This document shows positions 33,571 through 43,010 of a stretch of 64,000 nt of DNA, one piece after another. Source of the DNA: Sphingomonas aquatilis. Lineage in GTDB: Bacteria > Pseudomonadota > Alphaproteobacteria > Sphingomonadales > Sphingomonadaceae. The translations under genes were made by a program, and so were the position numbers. The stretch is from assembly GCF_014196115.1 (NCBI RefSeq), contig NZ_JACIDB010000008.1:86715-150714 (forward strand), written 5' to 3'. Within the stretch, counting starts at the first letter, position 1, and each line of letters opens with the position of its first letter. The notes beneath the pieces were generated by a model that was not told the DNA's origin, ran no database searches, and saw only the letters and a program-made list of their open reading frames with translations.

Positions 33571-34349
33571 CCTGTATCGCCGTCGCCAATCAGAAGGGTG
33601 GGGTGGGCAAGACCACCAGCGCGATCAACCTCGCCACGGCGTTGTCGGCGACGGGCAAGAGCGTCCTGCTGATCGATCTCGACCCGCAGGGTAACGCGTC
33701 CACGGGTCTCGGCATCGGCCAAGCCAAGCGCGGGCGGTCGAGCTATCACGTCCTCGTCGGCGAGGCAGAGATCGCCGATGCCGTCATCAGCACGCCGGTG
33801 CCGCGCCTCGATCTGGTGCCGGCGACGCAGGATCTGTCGGGCGCCGAGATCGAACTGGTCGAATTCGACCATCGCACCCATCGTCTCGATCGCGCGCTGG
33901 CGCAGGTGAAGGGACGCTGGGACATCGTGTTGATCGATTGCCCCCCGTCGCTGGGCCTGCTGACCATCAACGCCATGGTCGCCGCAGACAAATTGCTCGT
34001 GCCGCTGCAATGCGAATTCTTTGCGCTGGAAGGGCTGTCGCAGCTGCTGACCACGGTCGAACGGATTCGCGAACGCTTCAATCCCGGCCTCGCCATCCTC
34101 GGCGTCGCGCTCACGATGTACGACCGTCGCAACCGCCTGACCGATCAGGTCGCGGCCGACGTCCGCGCGGTATTGGGGCAGGTGGTGTTCGATACGGTGA
34201 TCCCGCGCAACGTCCGCCTGTCTGAGGCACCGAGCCACGGTCTGCCCGCGCTGATCTACGATCATCGCTGTTCGGGATCGCAGGCCTATATCGATCTTGC
34301 GCGCGAGCTCATCGCACGCATGCCGCAAACAGCCGCGGTGGCGGCATGA
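33567..34349 (+). CDS. parA: Chromosome partitioning ATPase ParA
   Basis: This 260-residue protein has the deviant Walker A box N-Q-K-G-G-V-G-K-T-T at residues 8-17, Walker A' L-I-D-L-D-P-Q-G-N near 35 and Walker B D-C-P-P-S near 128. It lacks a DNA-binding N-terminal extension, as expected for a chromosomal Soj/ParA. With ParB it moves the origin region apart. It overlaps rsmG and parB by four bases. Confidence 0.95.
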   Translation: MTCIAVANQKGGVGKTTSAINLATALSATGKSVLLIDLDPQGNASTGLGIGQAKRGRSSYHVLVGEAEIADAVISTPVPRLDLVPATQDLSGAEIELVEFDHRTHRLDRALAQVKGRWDIVLIDCPPSLGLLTINAMVAADKLLVPLQCEFFALEGLSQLLTTVERIRERFNPGLAILGVALTMYDRRNRLTDQVAADVRAVLGQVVFDTVIPRNVRLSEAPSHGLPALIYDHRCSGSQAYIDLARELIARMPQTAAVAA

Positions 34350-35251
34350 GCGATGGTGGCAAGCGCAGCCGTCCCGCCGGGCTGGGGCGGGGCCTCAGCG
34401 CGTTGCTGGGTGAGATGGCGACCGAGGCACCCGTCACGCCCGGTGCCAAGAGCAATACGCCGAGCGGCGTACGCATGCTGCCGGTCAGCGCCTTGGCGCC
34501 GCACCCCGATCAGCCGCGTCGCCATTTCGATGACGCGCTGCTCGACGAACTCGCCGCCTCGATCGCCGCGCGTGGGCTGATCCAGCCGATCGTCGTCCGT
34601 CCGCACGGCCACGATTATCAGATCGTCGCTGGCGAACGCCGCTGGCGTGCGGCACAGCGGGCCCGGCTGCATGAGGTGCCCGTCGTCGTCCGCGACTTTG
34701 ACGATGCGCAGACGCTCGAGATCGCGCTGATCGAGAATATCCAGCGCCAGGACCTCAACGCGATCGAAGAGGCGCAGGCGTATCAGCGGCTTGCCGGCGA
34801 ATATGGCCATACGCAGGAAGCGCTGGCCAAGATCGTCCACAAATCGCGCAGCCACGTCGCTAACCTGTTGCGATTGCTGGAACTTCCGGCGGATGTGCAG
34901 GCGCGCGTCACCGATGGTTCGCTGTCGATGGGCCACGCCCGTGCGCTGCTCGGTGCGCGCGATGTCGAAATACTGGCGGAGCAGGTCGTCGCGCGCGGCC
35001 TGTCGGTACGCGAAACCGAAAAGCTCGCCCGCGGCGCCAAGCCGGAGCGGGCAGGGGGCAGCCGCGGCGGTGGCGCGGCCCCACAGGCGCCTGACGCCGA
35101 TATCGCGGCACTGGAGCGCCAGCTCTCGGACCTGCTCGGCCTCAACGTCCGCATCGCACATAGTGAGAAGGGCGGCACGCTGACGCTGACCTATGGCACG
35201 CTCGATCAGCTCGACATGGTGTGCCAGCGCCTGACCGGCGACACGATATGA
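34346..35251 (+). CDS. parB: Chromosome partitioning protein ParB
   Basis: This 301-residue CTPase loads at parS and spreads. The ParA-contacting N-terminus R-G-L-S-A-L-L-G lies near residue 14, the CTP-binding N-domain with G-E-R-R-W-R-A near 95, E-N-I-Q-R-Q-D-L near 130 and the helix-turn-helix around K-S-R-S-H-V-A-N-L-L-R near 170. The C-terminal 60 residues form the dimer domain. Confidence 0.95.
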   Translation: MSDGGKRSRPAGLGRGLSALLGEMATEAPVTPGAKSNTPSGVRMLPVSALAPHPDQPRRHFDDALLDELAASIAARGLIQPIVVRPHGHDYQIVAGERRWRAAQRARLHEVPVVVRDFDDAQTLEIALIENIQRQDLNAIEEAQAYQRLAGEYGHTQEALAKIVHKSRSHVANLLRLLELPADVQARVTDGSLSMGHARALLGARDVEILAEQVVARGLSVRETEKLARGAKPERAGGSRGGGAAPQAPDADIAALERQLSDLLGLNVRIAHSEKGGTLTLTYGTLDQLDMVCQRLTGDTI

Positions 35252-35991
35252 TCCTCCGCTCGGACGAACACGACGATCTGCCGACGCCGGATGGCGGGGT
35301 GATGCGGACGCACTGGTTCCGTCCGGTGGCGGAAGGGCGTTATCCGGGGCTGTTGCTGTTTTCGGAAATCTATCAGGTCACCGACCCGATCCGTCGGCTT
35401 GCGGCGTTCTTCGCGGGGCACGGCTATGTCGTGGCGGTGCCTGAGGTCTATCACGAATACGAAGCGCCGGGCACGGTGCTCCGCTACGATCCGCCGGGCA
35501 CTGATCGCGGCAATGCGCTGAAGATCGCCAAGCCCGTCGCGGCCTATGACAGCGACGCCCGGATCGCGCTCGATGCGCTCGTTGCGCATCCGGCCTGCAC
35601 CGGCGCGCTGGGAACGATCGGCGTGTGCCTGGGCGGCCACCTAGCCTATCGCGCCGCGCTCGATCCGCGCGTCCGCGCCGCCGCGTGTTTCTATCCCACC
35701 GATATCCACAGCGGCACGCTGGGCGAGGGGCGCAATGATGACAGCCTCGCGCGCATGGCCGACCTCAAGGCGGATACACTGTTCGTCTGGGGCCGGCAGG
35801 ACCCGCATGTCCCTTATGCGGGGCGTGAGGCGATCCGGACGCGCCTCGAAGAGGTGGGCGCGACCTACGAATGGCATGAGGTGAACGCGCAGCATGCGTT
35901 CCTGCGCGACGAGGGGCCGCGCTACGATCCGGCGCTGTTCGTCGCGGCGACCGGCTGGGCACTGGCGCTGTTCGGACGGGTGCTTCGATAA
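35248..35991 (+). CDS. Dienelactone hydrolase family protein
   Basis: This 247-residue alpha/beta hydrolase has the cysteine nucleophile in G-V-C-L-G-G (near 129) and the histidine in A-Q-H-A-F (near 213). The ATG is fixed by an ATGA overlap with the parB stop. Its place at the end of the par operon is probably incidental to segregation. The substrate is unknown. Confidence 0.83.
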   Translation: MILRSDEHDDLPTPDGGVMRTHWFRPVAEGRYPGLLLFSEIYQVTDPIRRLAAFFAGHGYVVAVPEVYHEYEAPGTVLRYDPPGTDRGNALKIAKPVAAYDSDARIALDALVAHPACTGALGTIGVCLGGHLAYRAALDPRVRAAACFYPTDIHSGTLGEGRNDDSLARMADLKADTLFVWGRQDPHVPYAGREAIRTRLEEVGATYEWHEVNAQHAFLRDEGPRYDPALFVAATGWALALFGRVLR

Positions 35992-36003
35992 AACCGATCT
36001 GAT

Positions 36004-36085
36004 CGTCATCCCAGCGCGGGCTGGGATCTCCGGCTGGAACGCGCACCACGAGTCGCGAAAAACCTTGGCCTGCGTAGGCGTGACG
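36004..36085. repeat. CGTCATCCC-type repeat, decayed
   Basis: The left half CGTCATCCCAGCGCGGGCTGGGATCTCCGG is intact. The right end (CCTGCGTAGGCGTGACG) has lost most of the inverted match. It fills the gap between the convergent hydrolase and holA genes. Confidence 0.5.
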
Positions 36086-36101
36086 GTGTGAGCGCGGCGG
36101 G

Positions 36102-37121
36102 CTACCCCCGCCGCTCGACCCCACGGGTCAGCTCGGTCAGCGCATGGTCCGCGAGAACGCCGCCCGCATTGCCGCTCGCCATCACCGCCCGCTCGGCATG
36201 GCGTACCCGGTCGAGCGCGGCCGCCAGCATCGCGGCATTCCAGCGCCGCAGCGCCTGCGCGGTCGCGGCTTCCTCCCGAAAGAACACGCGGTGGCGTTTG
36301 AAGACGCTGTCTTGCCCAGCGCCGGCGTCGATCTCCGCCTTCATCTCGGCCAGCGTCATCAGCTTGCGCGCGAGTTGGCGCAGCCACGGAATGGGCGAGG
36401 TGCCGGCCTCGCTCAACCGGGCCAGTTCCGCACCCAGCACCGCGGTCTGCCCGCCGACGACGGCGTCCACTACCCGGCTCGTCTCCGCTTCGCCCAGGTC
36501 CGCGCCGATCGCGTCGAGCGCCGTATCGTCCAGGTCGTGCGGGCGGTCAGGCGCCGCGTCGAGGAACAGCGCCAGTTTCTCGATCTCGCGCGCCAGCACC
36601 GCACGGTCGCCGCCGCAGGCTGCCGCCAGCCGCGCCGACACGGTGCCGCCGGGGCGCAGGCCCGCATCGCGCGCCATGCCCGCTGCCAGGCGCTCCAGAT
36701 CGGCCGCGGTGGGTTCATAGGCGCCATACGCCATCGCCCGGCGTGAATCGATCGCCAGCTTGACGATCTTGGCGGTCGATTTCACCGTTGGGGCCAGCGC
36801 CACCACGGGGTTACCGGCATGATCCGCCTCCAGCAGCGCGGTGAACGCCTCCAGGCACTCCTCGCCCGCCGGGGACACGCGAATATGCCGCGCGCCGCCG
36901 AACAAGGACATGGAAGCGGCCTCATCGGATAAACGCGCCGGATCGGAACGCAGCGTCGCGCCGTCCAGATCGATACGCTCCGCCTCCGGCCCCATCGCCT
37001 TGGCGAGCAACCCGGCAAGCTCCGCCGTCGCCGAGGCATCGGGACCGTGAAGCAGATACAGGCGGATATCCGGCGACGGGCGTTCCAGCGCCGATCGAAT
37101 ATCGCGCGCGTTAGCCTTCAT
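36102..37121 (-). CDS. holA: DNA polymerase III delta subunit
   Basis: This 339-residue clamp-loader subunit has the family opening K-A-N-A-R-D-I-x-S-A-L-E and an L-L-H-G-P-D-A motif near 25, then the AAA-like fold and a C-terminal collar domain (S-P-I-P-W-L-R-Q-L-A-R-K-L near 245). It lies downstream of lptE with a four-base overlap, the usual leuS-lptE-holA order. Its direction is head-on relative to replication from the proposed origin. Confidence 0.9.
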   Translation of the reverse strand: MKANARDIRSALERPSPDIRLYLLHGPDASATAELAGLLAKAMGPEAERIDLDGATLRSDPARLSDEAASMSLFGGARHIRVSPAGEECLEAFTALLEADHAGNPVVALAPTVKSTAKIVKLAIDSRRAMAYGAYEPTAADLERLAAGMARDAGLRPGGTVSARLAAACGGDRAVLAREIEKLALFLDAAPDRPHDLDDTALDAIGADLGEAETSRVVDAVVGGQTAVLGAELARLSEAGTSPIPWLRQLARKLMTLAEMKAEIDAGAGQDSVFKRHRVFFREEAATAQALRRWNAAMLAAALDRVRHAERAVMASGNAGGVLADHALTELTRGVERRG

Positions 37122-37633
37122 CGCCCCGCGGGACGGCCGTTGGCGTAGACGGCGAGGCGCGAGACGATCTGGTCCGCGACGATCCCCGACAGGCGCTCCA
37201 GCGCCGTATTTTCCGCCGCGATCGTCGCATATTCGGATTGGACGACGTCGATGCCAGCGTCCGATCCTGCCGTCGCATCGACCAGGACGCTGCCGTCGTT
37301 GAGGTCGACCAGCTGATAGCGCGCGCGCAGCGTCCGCCGCTCGCGCGTCACGCTGTCGTCGCGCCGTACGCCGAAGCCGGCGATCTTGTCGTCGAGCTTC
37401 ACGTCGAGGCGATAGCGCGGCGCATTGCTGCCATCCGCCGCCAGCCGGTCGCGCAGCGCATTGCTCATCAGCCAGCCCGCCTTGCCCTCGATCGGTGCGA
37501 CCTCGACATGCGAGAGCGTGCCCGCGACCGCGCCGCCCGCACCGCCGCCATACAGCGGCTTGAGACCGCAGGCGCTGGCCATCAGCGCGAGCGGTACGAG
37601 GAGCGTCAGGCGAAGCGCGGGAAAACGGATCAT
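37118..37633 (-). CDS. lptE: LPS assembly lipoprotein LptE
   Basis: This 171-residue outer-membrane lipoprotein plugs the LptD barrel. It has a signal peptide ending in the lipobox [13 protein letters not shown] (cysteine near 22), where G-L-K-P-L-Y is typical of LptE. It overlaps leuS and holA by four bases each. Confidence 0.88.
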   Translation of the reverse strand: MIRFPALRLTLLVPLALMASACGLKPLYGGGAGGAVAGTLSHVEVAPIEGKAGWLMSNALRDRLAADGSNAPRYRLDVKLDDKIAGFGVRRDDSVTRERRTLRARYQLVDLNDGSVLVDATAGSDAGIDVVQSEYATIAAENTALERLSGIVADQIVSRLAVYANGRPAGR

Positions 37634-40128
37634 GCGACGATATTCACCAATCGGCCGGGAACGACGATCACTTTTTTGGGGGCCTTGCCGTCGAGGCTGC
37701 GGACGATCTTGTCGCTGGCCAGTGCTACGGCCTGCAACGCGTTGCGGTCCATGTCCTTCGGGACCGTCAGCGTATCGCGCAGCTTGCCGTTGACCTGCAC
37801 CGCGATCGTCACCTCATCCTCGACCAGCAGGCGCGCATCGACCTCGGGCCAGGGCGCATCGGCGATCAGGCCGTCCATACCCTTCGCCGCCCAGGCTTCC
37901 TCGGCAATGTGCGGCACCATCGGCGCGACGAGCAGCATCAGCGTGTAGACTGCATTCCGGCGCGAGGCGCCGGGCGCAGCACGCTCGATCGCGGTGACCA
38001 GTTCGTACAGCCGCGCAACCGCCTTGTTGAACGCCAGCGCCTCGATATCCTGTTCGATGCCCAGGATCGTCTGATGCAGCTTACGATCGAGCGCGGCGTC
38101 GTCGCCGTCACCGGGTTCGGGCGTTTCGCCATCGAATAGCCGCCACAAGCGCTGGACGAAGCGCCATGCGCCCTCGATCCCCGATTCGCTCCATGGCAGG
38201 TCGCGTTCGGGGGGCGAGTCGGACAGCATGAACCAGCGCGTCGCGTCGGCGCCGTAGCGGTCGACGATCGGCTCGGGATCGACCGTGTTCTTCTTCGACT
38301 TCGACATCTTCTCGACGCGGCCGACCGTGATGGGCTGGCCGGTCGCGGTTTCGATACCGTCGCGAATATCGCCGGGCGACAGCCAGCGGCCGTCCGAGGA
38401 TTTGTACGTCTCGTGCGTCACCATGCCCTGCGTGAACAGGCCGGTGAACGGCTCGGCGATATCGAGCAGCCCCATGTGCTTGAGCGCCCGCGTCCAGAAG
38501 CGCGCGTAGAGCAGGTGAAGAATCGCATGCTCCACGCCGCCGATATATTGGCCGACCGGCAGCCAGCTCTCGGCAACCGCACGATCGAACGGCTTGTCTT
38601 TGGGCTGGCTGGCGAAGCGGATGAAATACCAGGACGAATCGGCGAACGTATCGAGCGTGTCGGTCTCGCGCAGTGCCGGCTTGCCGCACGACGGGCAATT
38701 GACATGCTTCCACGTCGGATGGCGATCGAGCGGATTGCCCGGCACGTCGAACGACACGTCGTCGGGCAGCACGAGGGGCAACTGGTCCTTCGGCACCGGC
38801 ACGACGCCGCAGCTTTCGCAATGGATCACCGGGATCGGCGTGCCCCAATAGCGCTGGCGGCTCACGCCCCAGTCGCGCAGGCGATAGACGGTCGAACCCT
38901 GGCCCCAACCGCCCTCTTCGGCCTTCGCGATGACCGCGCGCTTGGCGGCCTCCACGTCCATCCCGTCGAGGAAGGACGAGTTCACCAGCGCGCCCGGACC
39001 CGTATAGGCCTCGTCGCCCTCGAAGACCGGATCGGTCATGTCGCCATCCGCGACGACGCGCTGCACCGGCAGGTCGTACTTGCGCGCGAAATCGAGGTCG
39101 CGCTGGTCGTGCGCCGGCACGCCCATCACCGCGCCGGTGCCGTACTCCATCAGCACGAAGTTCGCGATATAGACGGGCAATTGCCGTGTGGAATCAAACG
39201 GATGGGCGGCGGTGAGGCCGGTGTCGTAGCCCAGCTTTTCCTGCGTTTCCAATTCGGCCGCGGTCGTGCCGCCCTGTTTGCAGCGCGCGATGAAAGCGGC
39301 AACCTCCGGGTTGCCGGCAAGCGCCTGTGCGATCGGATGATCCGCCGCCACCGCGACAAAGCTCGCGCCGAAGATCGTGTCGGGCCGCGTCGAAAACACC
39401 TCGATCGTCTCGCCATTCGACACCTGGAACCCGAAGGTCAGGCCCTGGCTCTTGCCGATCCAGTTTTCCTGCATCAGCTTGACCTTGTCGGGCCAGTGCT
39501 TGAGCTCGCCGAGCCCCTCGATCAGCTCGTCGGCAAATTGCGTGATCTTCAGGAACCACTGGTTCAGCTTGCGCTTCTCGACCAACGCGCCCGACCGCCA
39601 GCCGCGCCCGTCGATCACCTGCTCGTTGGCGAGCACGGTCATGTCGACCGGATCCCAGTTGACCGCCGATTCCTTGCGATAGACCAGGCCATTCTCGAGC
39701 ATGTCGAGGAACAGCGCCTGTTCGTGGCCGTAATAATCCGGCTCGCAGGTGGCGAGCTCACGGCTCCAGTCGAGCGCGAAGCCCAGGCGCTTCAGCTGCG
39801 CCTTCATCGTCTCGATATTGGCGAGGGTCCACGTGCCCGGATGCACGCCCTTTTCCATGGCGGCATTCTCGGCCGGCATGCCGAACGCGTCCCAGCCCAT
39901 CGGGTGGAGCACTTCATAGCCACGCATGCGGCGGAAGCGCGCCAGCACGTCGCCCATCGTATAGTTGCGGACGTGGCCCATGTGGATGCGCCCCGACGGA
40001 TAGGGGAACATCTCGAGGACGTAGCTTTGCGGCTTGCCGCTGTTATCCTTGGCGGCAAAGGTCTGGCGATCGTCCCAGACCTTCTGCCAGGCCGAGTCCG
40101 CGGTCAGCGCGTTGAAACGCGTGGTCAT
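37630..40128 (-). CDS. leuS: Leucyl-tRNA synthetase
   Basis: This 832-residue class I synthetase has the HIGH motif as H-M-G-H (near 49) and K-M-S-K-S (near 605), with the editing domain inserted at about 220-410 and an anticodon-binding C-terminal domain. A C-P-S-C pair near 475 probably belongs to the zinc or leucine-specific domain. Confidence 0.96.
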   Translation of the reverse strand: MTTRFNALTADSAWQKVWDDRQTFAAKDNSGKPQSYVLEMFPYPSGRIHMGHVRNYTMGDVLARFRRMRGYEVLHPMGWDAFGMPAENAAMEKGVHPGTWTLANIETMKAQLKRLGFALDWSRELATCEPDYYGHEQALFLDMLENGLVYRKESAVNWDPVDMTVLANEQVIDGRGWRSGALVEKRKLNQWFLKITQFADELIEGLGELKHWPDKVKLMQENWIGKSQGLTFGFQVSNGETIEVFSTRPDTIFGASFVAVAADHPIAQALAGNPEVAAFIARCKQGGTTAAELETQEKLGYDTGLTAAHPFDSTRQLPVYIANFVLMEYGTGAVMGVPAHDQRDLDFARKYDLPVQRVVADGDMTDPVFEGDEAYTGPGALVNSSFLDGMDVEAAKRAVIAKAEEGGWGQGSTVYRLRDWGVSRQRYWGTPIPVIHCESCGVVPVPKDQLPLVLPDDVSFDVPGNPLDRHPTWKHVNCPSCGKPALRETDTLDTFADSSWYFIRFASQPKDKPFDRAVAESWLPVGQYIGGVEHAILHLLYARFWTRALKHMGLLDIAEPFTGLFTQGMVTHETYKSSDGRWLSPGDIRDGIETATGQPITVGRVEKMSKSKKNTVDPEPIVDRYGADATRWFMLSDSPPERDLPWSESGIEGAWRFVQRLWRLFDGETPEPGDGDDAALDRKLHQTILGIEQDIEALAFNKAVARLYELVTAIERAAPGASRRNAVYTLMLLVAPMVPHIAEEAWAAKGMDGLIADAPWPEVDARLLVEDEVTIAVQVNGKLRDTLTVPKDMDRNALQAVALASDKIVRSLDGKAPKKVIVVPGRLVNIVA

Positions 40129-40149
40129 TCAGCAATTTCCGTTATCAGC

Positions 40150-40181
40150 GCGGTGCCGGCCGCAAGGGGGCCCGGCACCGC
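40150..40181 (-). terminator. Hairpin between the DUF3576 gene and leuS
   Basis: GCGGTGCCGG (40150-40159) and CCGGCACCGC (40172-40181) form a perfect ten-base stem with a twelve-base loop. There is no T-run, so it may attenuate rather than end transcription. Confidence 0.4.
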
Positions 40182-40190
40182 AGGCAGGCA

Positions 40191-40634
40191 TCAGCCCGCG
40201 ATAGACGCCCGGCGCAGGTCGCGGGCGCGGGTGAGGATGATGTCTTCCAGCTTCTGCGTCGTCGCGGCCTGTACCGGCGCCGACACCCACTGGCCGCCGC
40301 GGTTCACTTCGCGCAGCGCCGCGACGCGAAGTGCATCGGCCCGCAGGTCCTGGTCCAGGATCGACACGGTCACCTTCATCCGCTCGGTCGGCACCTGCGG
40401 GTTGACGTACCAGTCGGTGACGATGACGCCGCCGTTGGAATCGGTCTGGAGCAGCGGCATGAACGACAGCGTGTCGAGGCTCGCGCGCCACAGGTAGGAG
40501 TTGACGCCGATCGTCGTGATCTTCGACGCGGCGAGATCGGCGCTCGCGACGGTCTTGTTGCCGCGACCGCCGCAAGCGGCGAGCGGCAGAGCGATGGCGG
40601 CGACCATGAGGGCGGTGCGCAACGAGCGGATCAT
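40191..40634 (-). CDS. DUF3576 family lipoprotein
   Basis: This 147-residue protein has a signal peptide and lipobox (L-P-L-A-A-C-G-G, cysteine near 21) and the family segment V-N-S-Y-L-W-R-A-S-L-D-T-L-S-F near 50. It is probably anchored in the outer membrane and its function is not known. It lies directly upstream of leuS in the same direction. Confidence 0.8.
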   Translation of the reverse strand: MIRSLRTALMVAAIALPLAACGGRGNKTVASADLAASKITTIGVNSYLWRASLDTLSFMPLLQTDSNGGVIVTDWYVNPQVPTERMKVTVSILDQDLRADALRVAALREVNRGGQWVSAPVQAATTQKLEDIILTRARDLRRASIAG

Positions 40635-40857
40635 GGGCGTGACTGTCCTGCAGAAAAAGAAGCGCTCTCGCTCTATAGATGCGCACGATCACCCGCAAGC
40701 GAGCCGTGATTCGACCGGATTGGGACGATCGACCGCCAAAACCTGTGTGCCGATTGCAACAGTCGGACAAAATGATGCCTGAGCCAGCAATACTTCCATA
40801 TTGGCGCGCGCCGGAATCGTGTTAGGCGCGTTGCAGCGGGAGTCGAGGGGACTGCTT

Positions 40858-41583
40858 GTGTTTGTGAAGCGTGCCGGTGGGCGTGCGATGACTGTGCTGA
40901 TGGCGGGAGCGCTGGTCGCTGCCGGCGTCGCCGTCGCGCCCGCATTCGGCGCCGCCGAACGCGCTCAGCCCGCCCGTCGCATCACGTCTGCCACGCCGCG
41001 CTTCACCGGATCCTTCACCCCGGCCGCGGCCGACCCGCGACTCGCTGCGGCGATCGCGCGCGGGGGCCTCGACGGCATGGACTTCCGCTTCACCCCGGCA
41101 GAGGCGCGACAGGACAAGCGCGCGGTGACCGTCGCCGTTCGCGTCCGGTCGAACCGCGTCGCACTCGCCGATGCCGCCCGCACCACCGCCCCGGCACCGA
41201 CCGTCGGCATCCAGCCGATCGCCTATAACCTCGGCGCATCGGTGGGCTGGAAGCGCTTTGCGGTCTCGGGTGGCATCAACCATATCGATCTCGGCCCCGT
41301 GCCCGGCAGCCGCGAGTCGACCGATGTCGCGCTCACCTATCGCGCCGGCCGCGCCAGCAGCCGCGTGATGGCGGTCTCCGACCGTCCGCTCGACACCACG
41401 CCGAAGCTGACGCAGGAACCGTCGAGCTATTCGGTCGACGTCAGCAGCTCCTATTCGCTGACCCGTAACCTCGATCTGACCGCGGGCATGCGCTACCGCT
41501 CGGATCGCGACCGCCTGACCCGCCTCGACGATACGCGGCGCGACAGCCAGTCGGTCTATGTGGGCACCGCCTTCCGCTTCTGA
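40858..41583 (+). CDS. Probable outer-membrane beta-barrel protein
   Basis: This 241-residue protein has a signal peptide (to about residue 33, P-A-F-G-A-A). Its C-terminal half shows alternating amphipathic strands with paired aromatic residues (V-G-W-K-R-F-A-V-S-G-G, S-Y-S-V-D-V-S-S-S-Y-S-L, D-L-T-A-G-M-R-Y-R) and ends in phenylalanine, as outer-membrane barrels do. The GTG at 40858 follows GAGGGG at seven bases; GTG 40864 is an alternative. No named family is recognised. Confidence 0.6.
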   Translation: MFVKRAGGRAMTVLMAGALVAAGVAVAPAFGAAERAQPARRITSATPRFTGSFTPAAADPRLAAAIARGGLDGMDFRFTPAEARQDKRAVTVAVRVRSNRVALADAARTTAPAPTVGIQPIAYNLGASVGWKRFAVSGGINHIDLGPVPGSRESTDVALTYRAGRASSRVMAVSDRPLDTTPKLTQEPSSYSVDVSSSYSLTRNLDLTAGMRYRSDRDRLTRLDDTRRDSQSVYVGTAFRF

Positions 41584-41622
41584 TCGGCGGCGGCGGGGCG
41601 GGCGTGATCTGACCTGATCACC

Positions 41623-41650
41623 GTCATCCCAGCGAAGGCCGGGATCTCCT
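41623..41650. repeat. Half of a CGTCATCCC-type repeat
   Basis: CGTCATCCCAGCGAAGGCCGGGATCTCC resembles the left arm of the copy at 36004. The right arm is missing; a different 77-base palindrome begins 30 bases further on. Confidence 0.45.
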
Positions 41651-41680
41651 GCTGATGGTGCGAAGCAGTCGCCACACCCC

Positions 41681-41757
41681 CGTCATTGCGAGCGTAGCGA
41701 AGCAATCCAGGGCGTCATGATCCGGCTCTGGATTGCTTCGCTACGCTCGCAATGACG
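41681..41757. repeat. 77-base GTCATTGCGAGCG palindrome, copy 1
   Basis: The arms CGTCATTGCGAGCGTAGCGA-AGCAATCCAG and their inverse are perfect over about 29 bases, around GGCGTCATGATCCGGCT. The same element lies at 57462-57538 in the opposite orientation, as shown by its inverted middle segment. Confidence 0.85.
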
Positions 41758-41771
41758 ATCAACAGTTCCGC

Positions 41772-42299
41772 CTAGCGCCTGCCCGGCATCAGCCCATTGA
41801 TCGCCGCCCAGCCGTCGAAGCCATAGCGGCGGATCGCCAACCAGCGCGCGCCCGTCATCCCGCCAAGCGCCACACGGCCGGCGCCAAGCCCTCGTCCGAT
41901 ACCCACCGCCCGCCGCACGCCCAGCACCCGCGCACCCGGATGCGACCGGGTAGCAAAGACCGGCGACACGAACAGCCACGCAGCCCCCGCGCGGATACCG
42001 CGAATCGCCTCGCGTCGATCATGCGCTGCATGGGTGAAGGCCCGCCGGCCGCCATGCGACCCGACGCCCGGCATCCGGCCGGCCGCACTGATCAGCAACT
42101 GGCGTGCCGTCGCCAGCCGCCGCACCGTCAGGAACAGCCGGTGCCGCTCGCCTCGCGGCAGGCCGTAATGGCGGAACACCACGCCCGCGCCCGGCGGCAG
42201 CGCACGGATCGCCGGCAGCAGCGCCGCGCCGATGCGTTCGTCGGTCATCAGCCACGCATGACGCCGGGGAGACAGATTGCGGTTCAGATCGGCCACCAC
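41772..42299 (-). CDS. ThiE/TenI-like protein (thiamine phosphate synthase family)
   Basis: This 175-residue protein has the order of a ThiE/TenI barrel: L-M-T-D-E-R near 18, V-V-F-R-H-Y near 38, the V-S-P-V-F-A-T-R-S-H-P near 120 and A-L-G-G-M-T near 150. It is shorter than catalytic ThiE and the usual pyrophosphate and magnesium site residues are not obvious, so catalysis is doubtful. The GTG at 42299 (or 42296) is chosen because W-L-M-T-D-E-R is normally internal. The gene is divergent from yggS, with 18 bases between starts. Confidence 0.6.
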   Translation of the reverse strand: MVADLNRNLSPRRHAWLMTDERIGAALLPAIRALPPGAGVVFRHYGLPRGERHRLFLTVRRLATARQLLISAAGRMPGVGSHGGRRAFTHAAHDRREAIRGIRAGAAWLFVSPVFATRSHPGARVLGVRRAVGIGRGLGAGRVALGGMTGARWLAIRRYGFDGWAAINGLMPGRR

Positions 42300-42317
42300 C
42301 CCGCTATAGCGAGCGTC

Positions 42318-43010
42318 ATGACCGCCGACACCCTGTCCCCGCCTGCACCCTCCGCGCTCCACACTGTCACCACCGCCATCGCCCAGGCCGCGCACATCGC
42401 CGGCCGGAAGGCGGAGGCGGTGACGCTGATCGCCGTGTCCAAGACGCACGACGCCGATGCGATCCGCCCGCTGCTCGACGAAGGCCATCGCGTCTTCGGT
42501 GAAAATCGCGTCGCCGAGGCGGCAGAGAAATGGCCGGCGCTGCGGGCGGCCTATCCGGGCGTGTCGCTCCACCTGATCGGCCAGCTTCAGTCGAACAAGG
42601 CCGACGACGCGGTCGCGCTGTTCGACGCGATCCATTCGGTCGACCGCCCGTCGCTGGTCGAGGCGTTGGGCAAGGCGATGGCGAAGACCGGCCGCCGGCC
42701 CGACTGTTTCGTGCAGGTCAATATCGGCGCGGAAGACCAGAAGGGCGGCTGCGCCATCGCCGATCTGCCCGCCCTGCTCGATCAGGCGCGCGCTGCCGGT
42801 CTGCCGATCGTCGGGCTGATGTGCATTCCACCCGCCGACGTTGAGCCCGCGCCCTATTTCGCGCTTCTCGCCAAGCTGGCGCGCGAGGTCGGCCTGACCG
42901 GGCTCAGCATGGGCATGTCGTCCGATTATCCGACCGCGGTGACGATCGGTGCGACGCACGTCCGCGTCGGCAGCGCCTTGTTCGGCGCGCGTGGCGGAGC
43001 CGCCGCATGA
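42318..43010 (+). CDS. YggS/PROSC family PLP homeostasis protein
   Basis: This 230-residue single-domain PLP-binding protein has the lysine in A-V-S-K-T-H (near 43), followed by G-E-N-R-V-A-E-A, H-L-I-G-Q-L-Q-S-N-K near 95 and the phosphate loop M-G-M-S-S-D-Y near 198. The family maintains PLP balance without a known catalytic reaction. It overlaps the HAD hydrolase gene by four bases. Confidence 0.9.
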   Translation: MTADTLSPPAPSALHTVTTAIAQAAHIAGRKAEAVTLIAVSKTHDADAIRPLLDEGHRVFGENRVAEAAEKWPALRAAYPGVSLHLIGQLQSNKADDAVALFDAIHSVDRPSLVEALGKAMAKTGRRPDCFVQVNIGAEDQKGGCAIADLPALLDQARAAGLPIVGLMCIPPADVEPAPYFALLAKLAREVGLTGLSMGMSSDYPTAVTIGATHVRVGSALFGARGGAAA

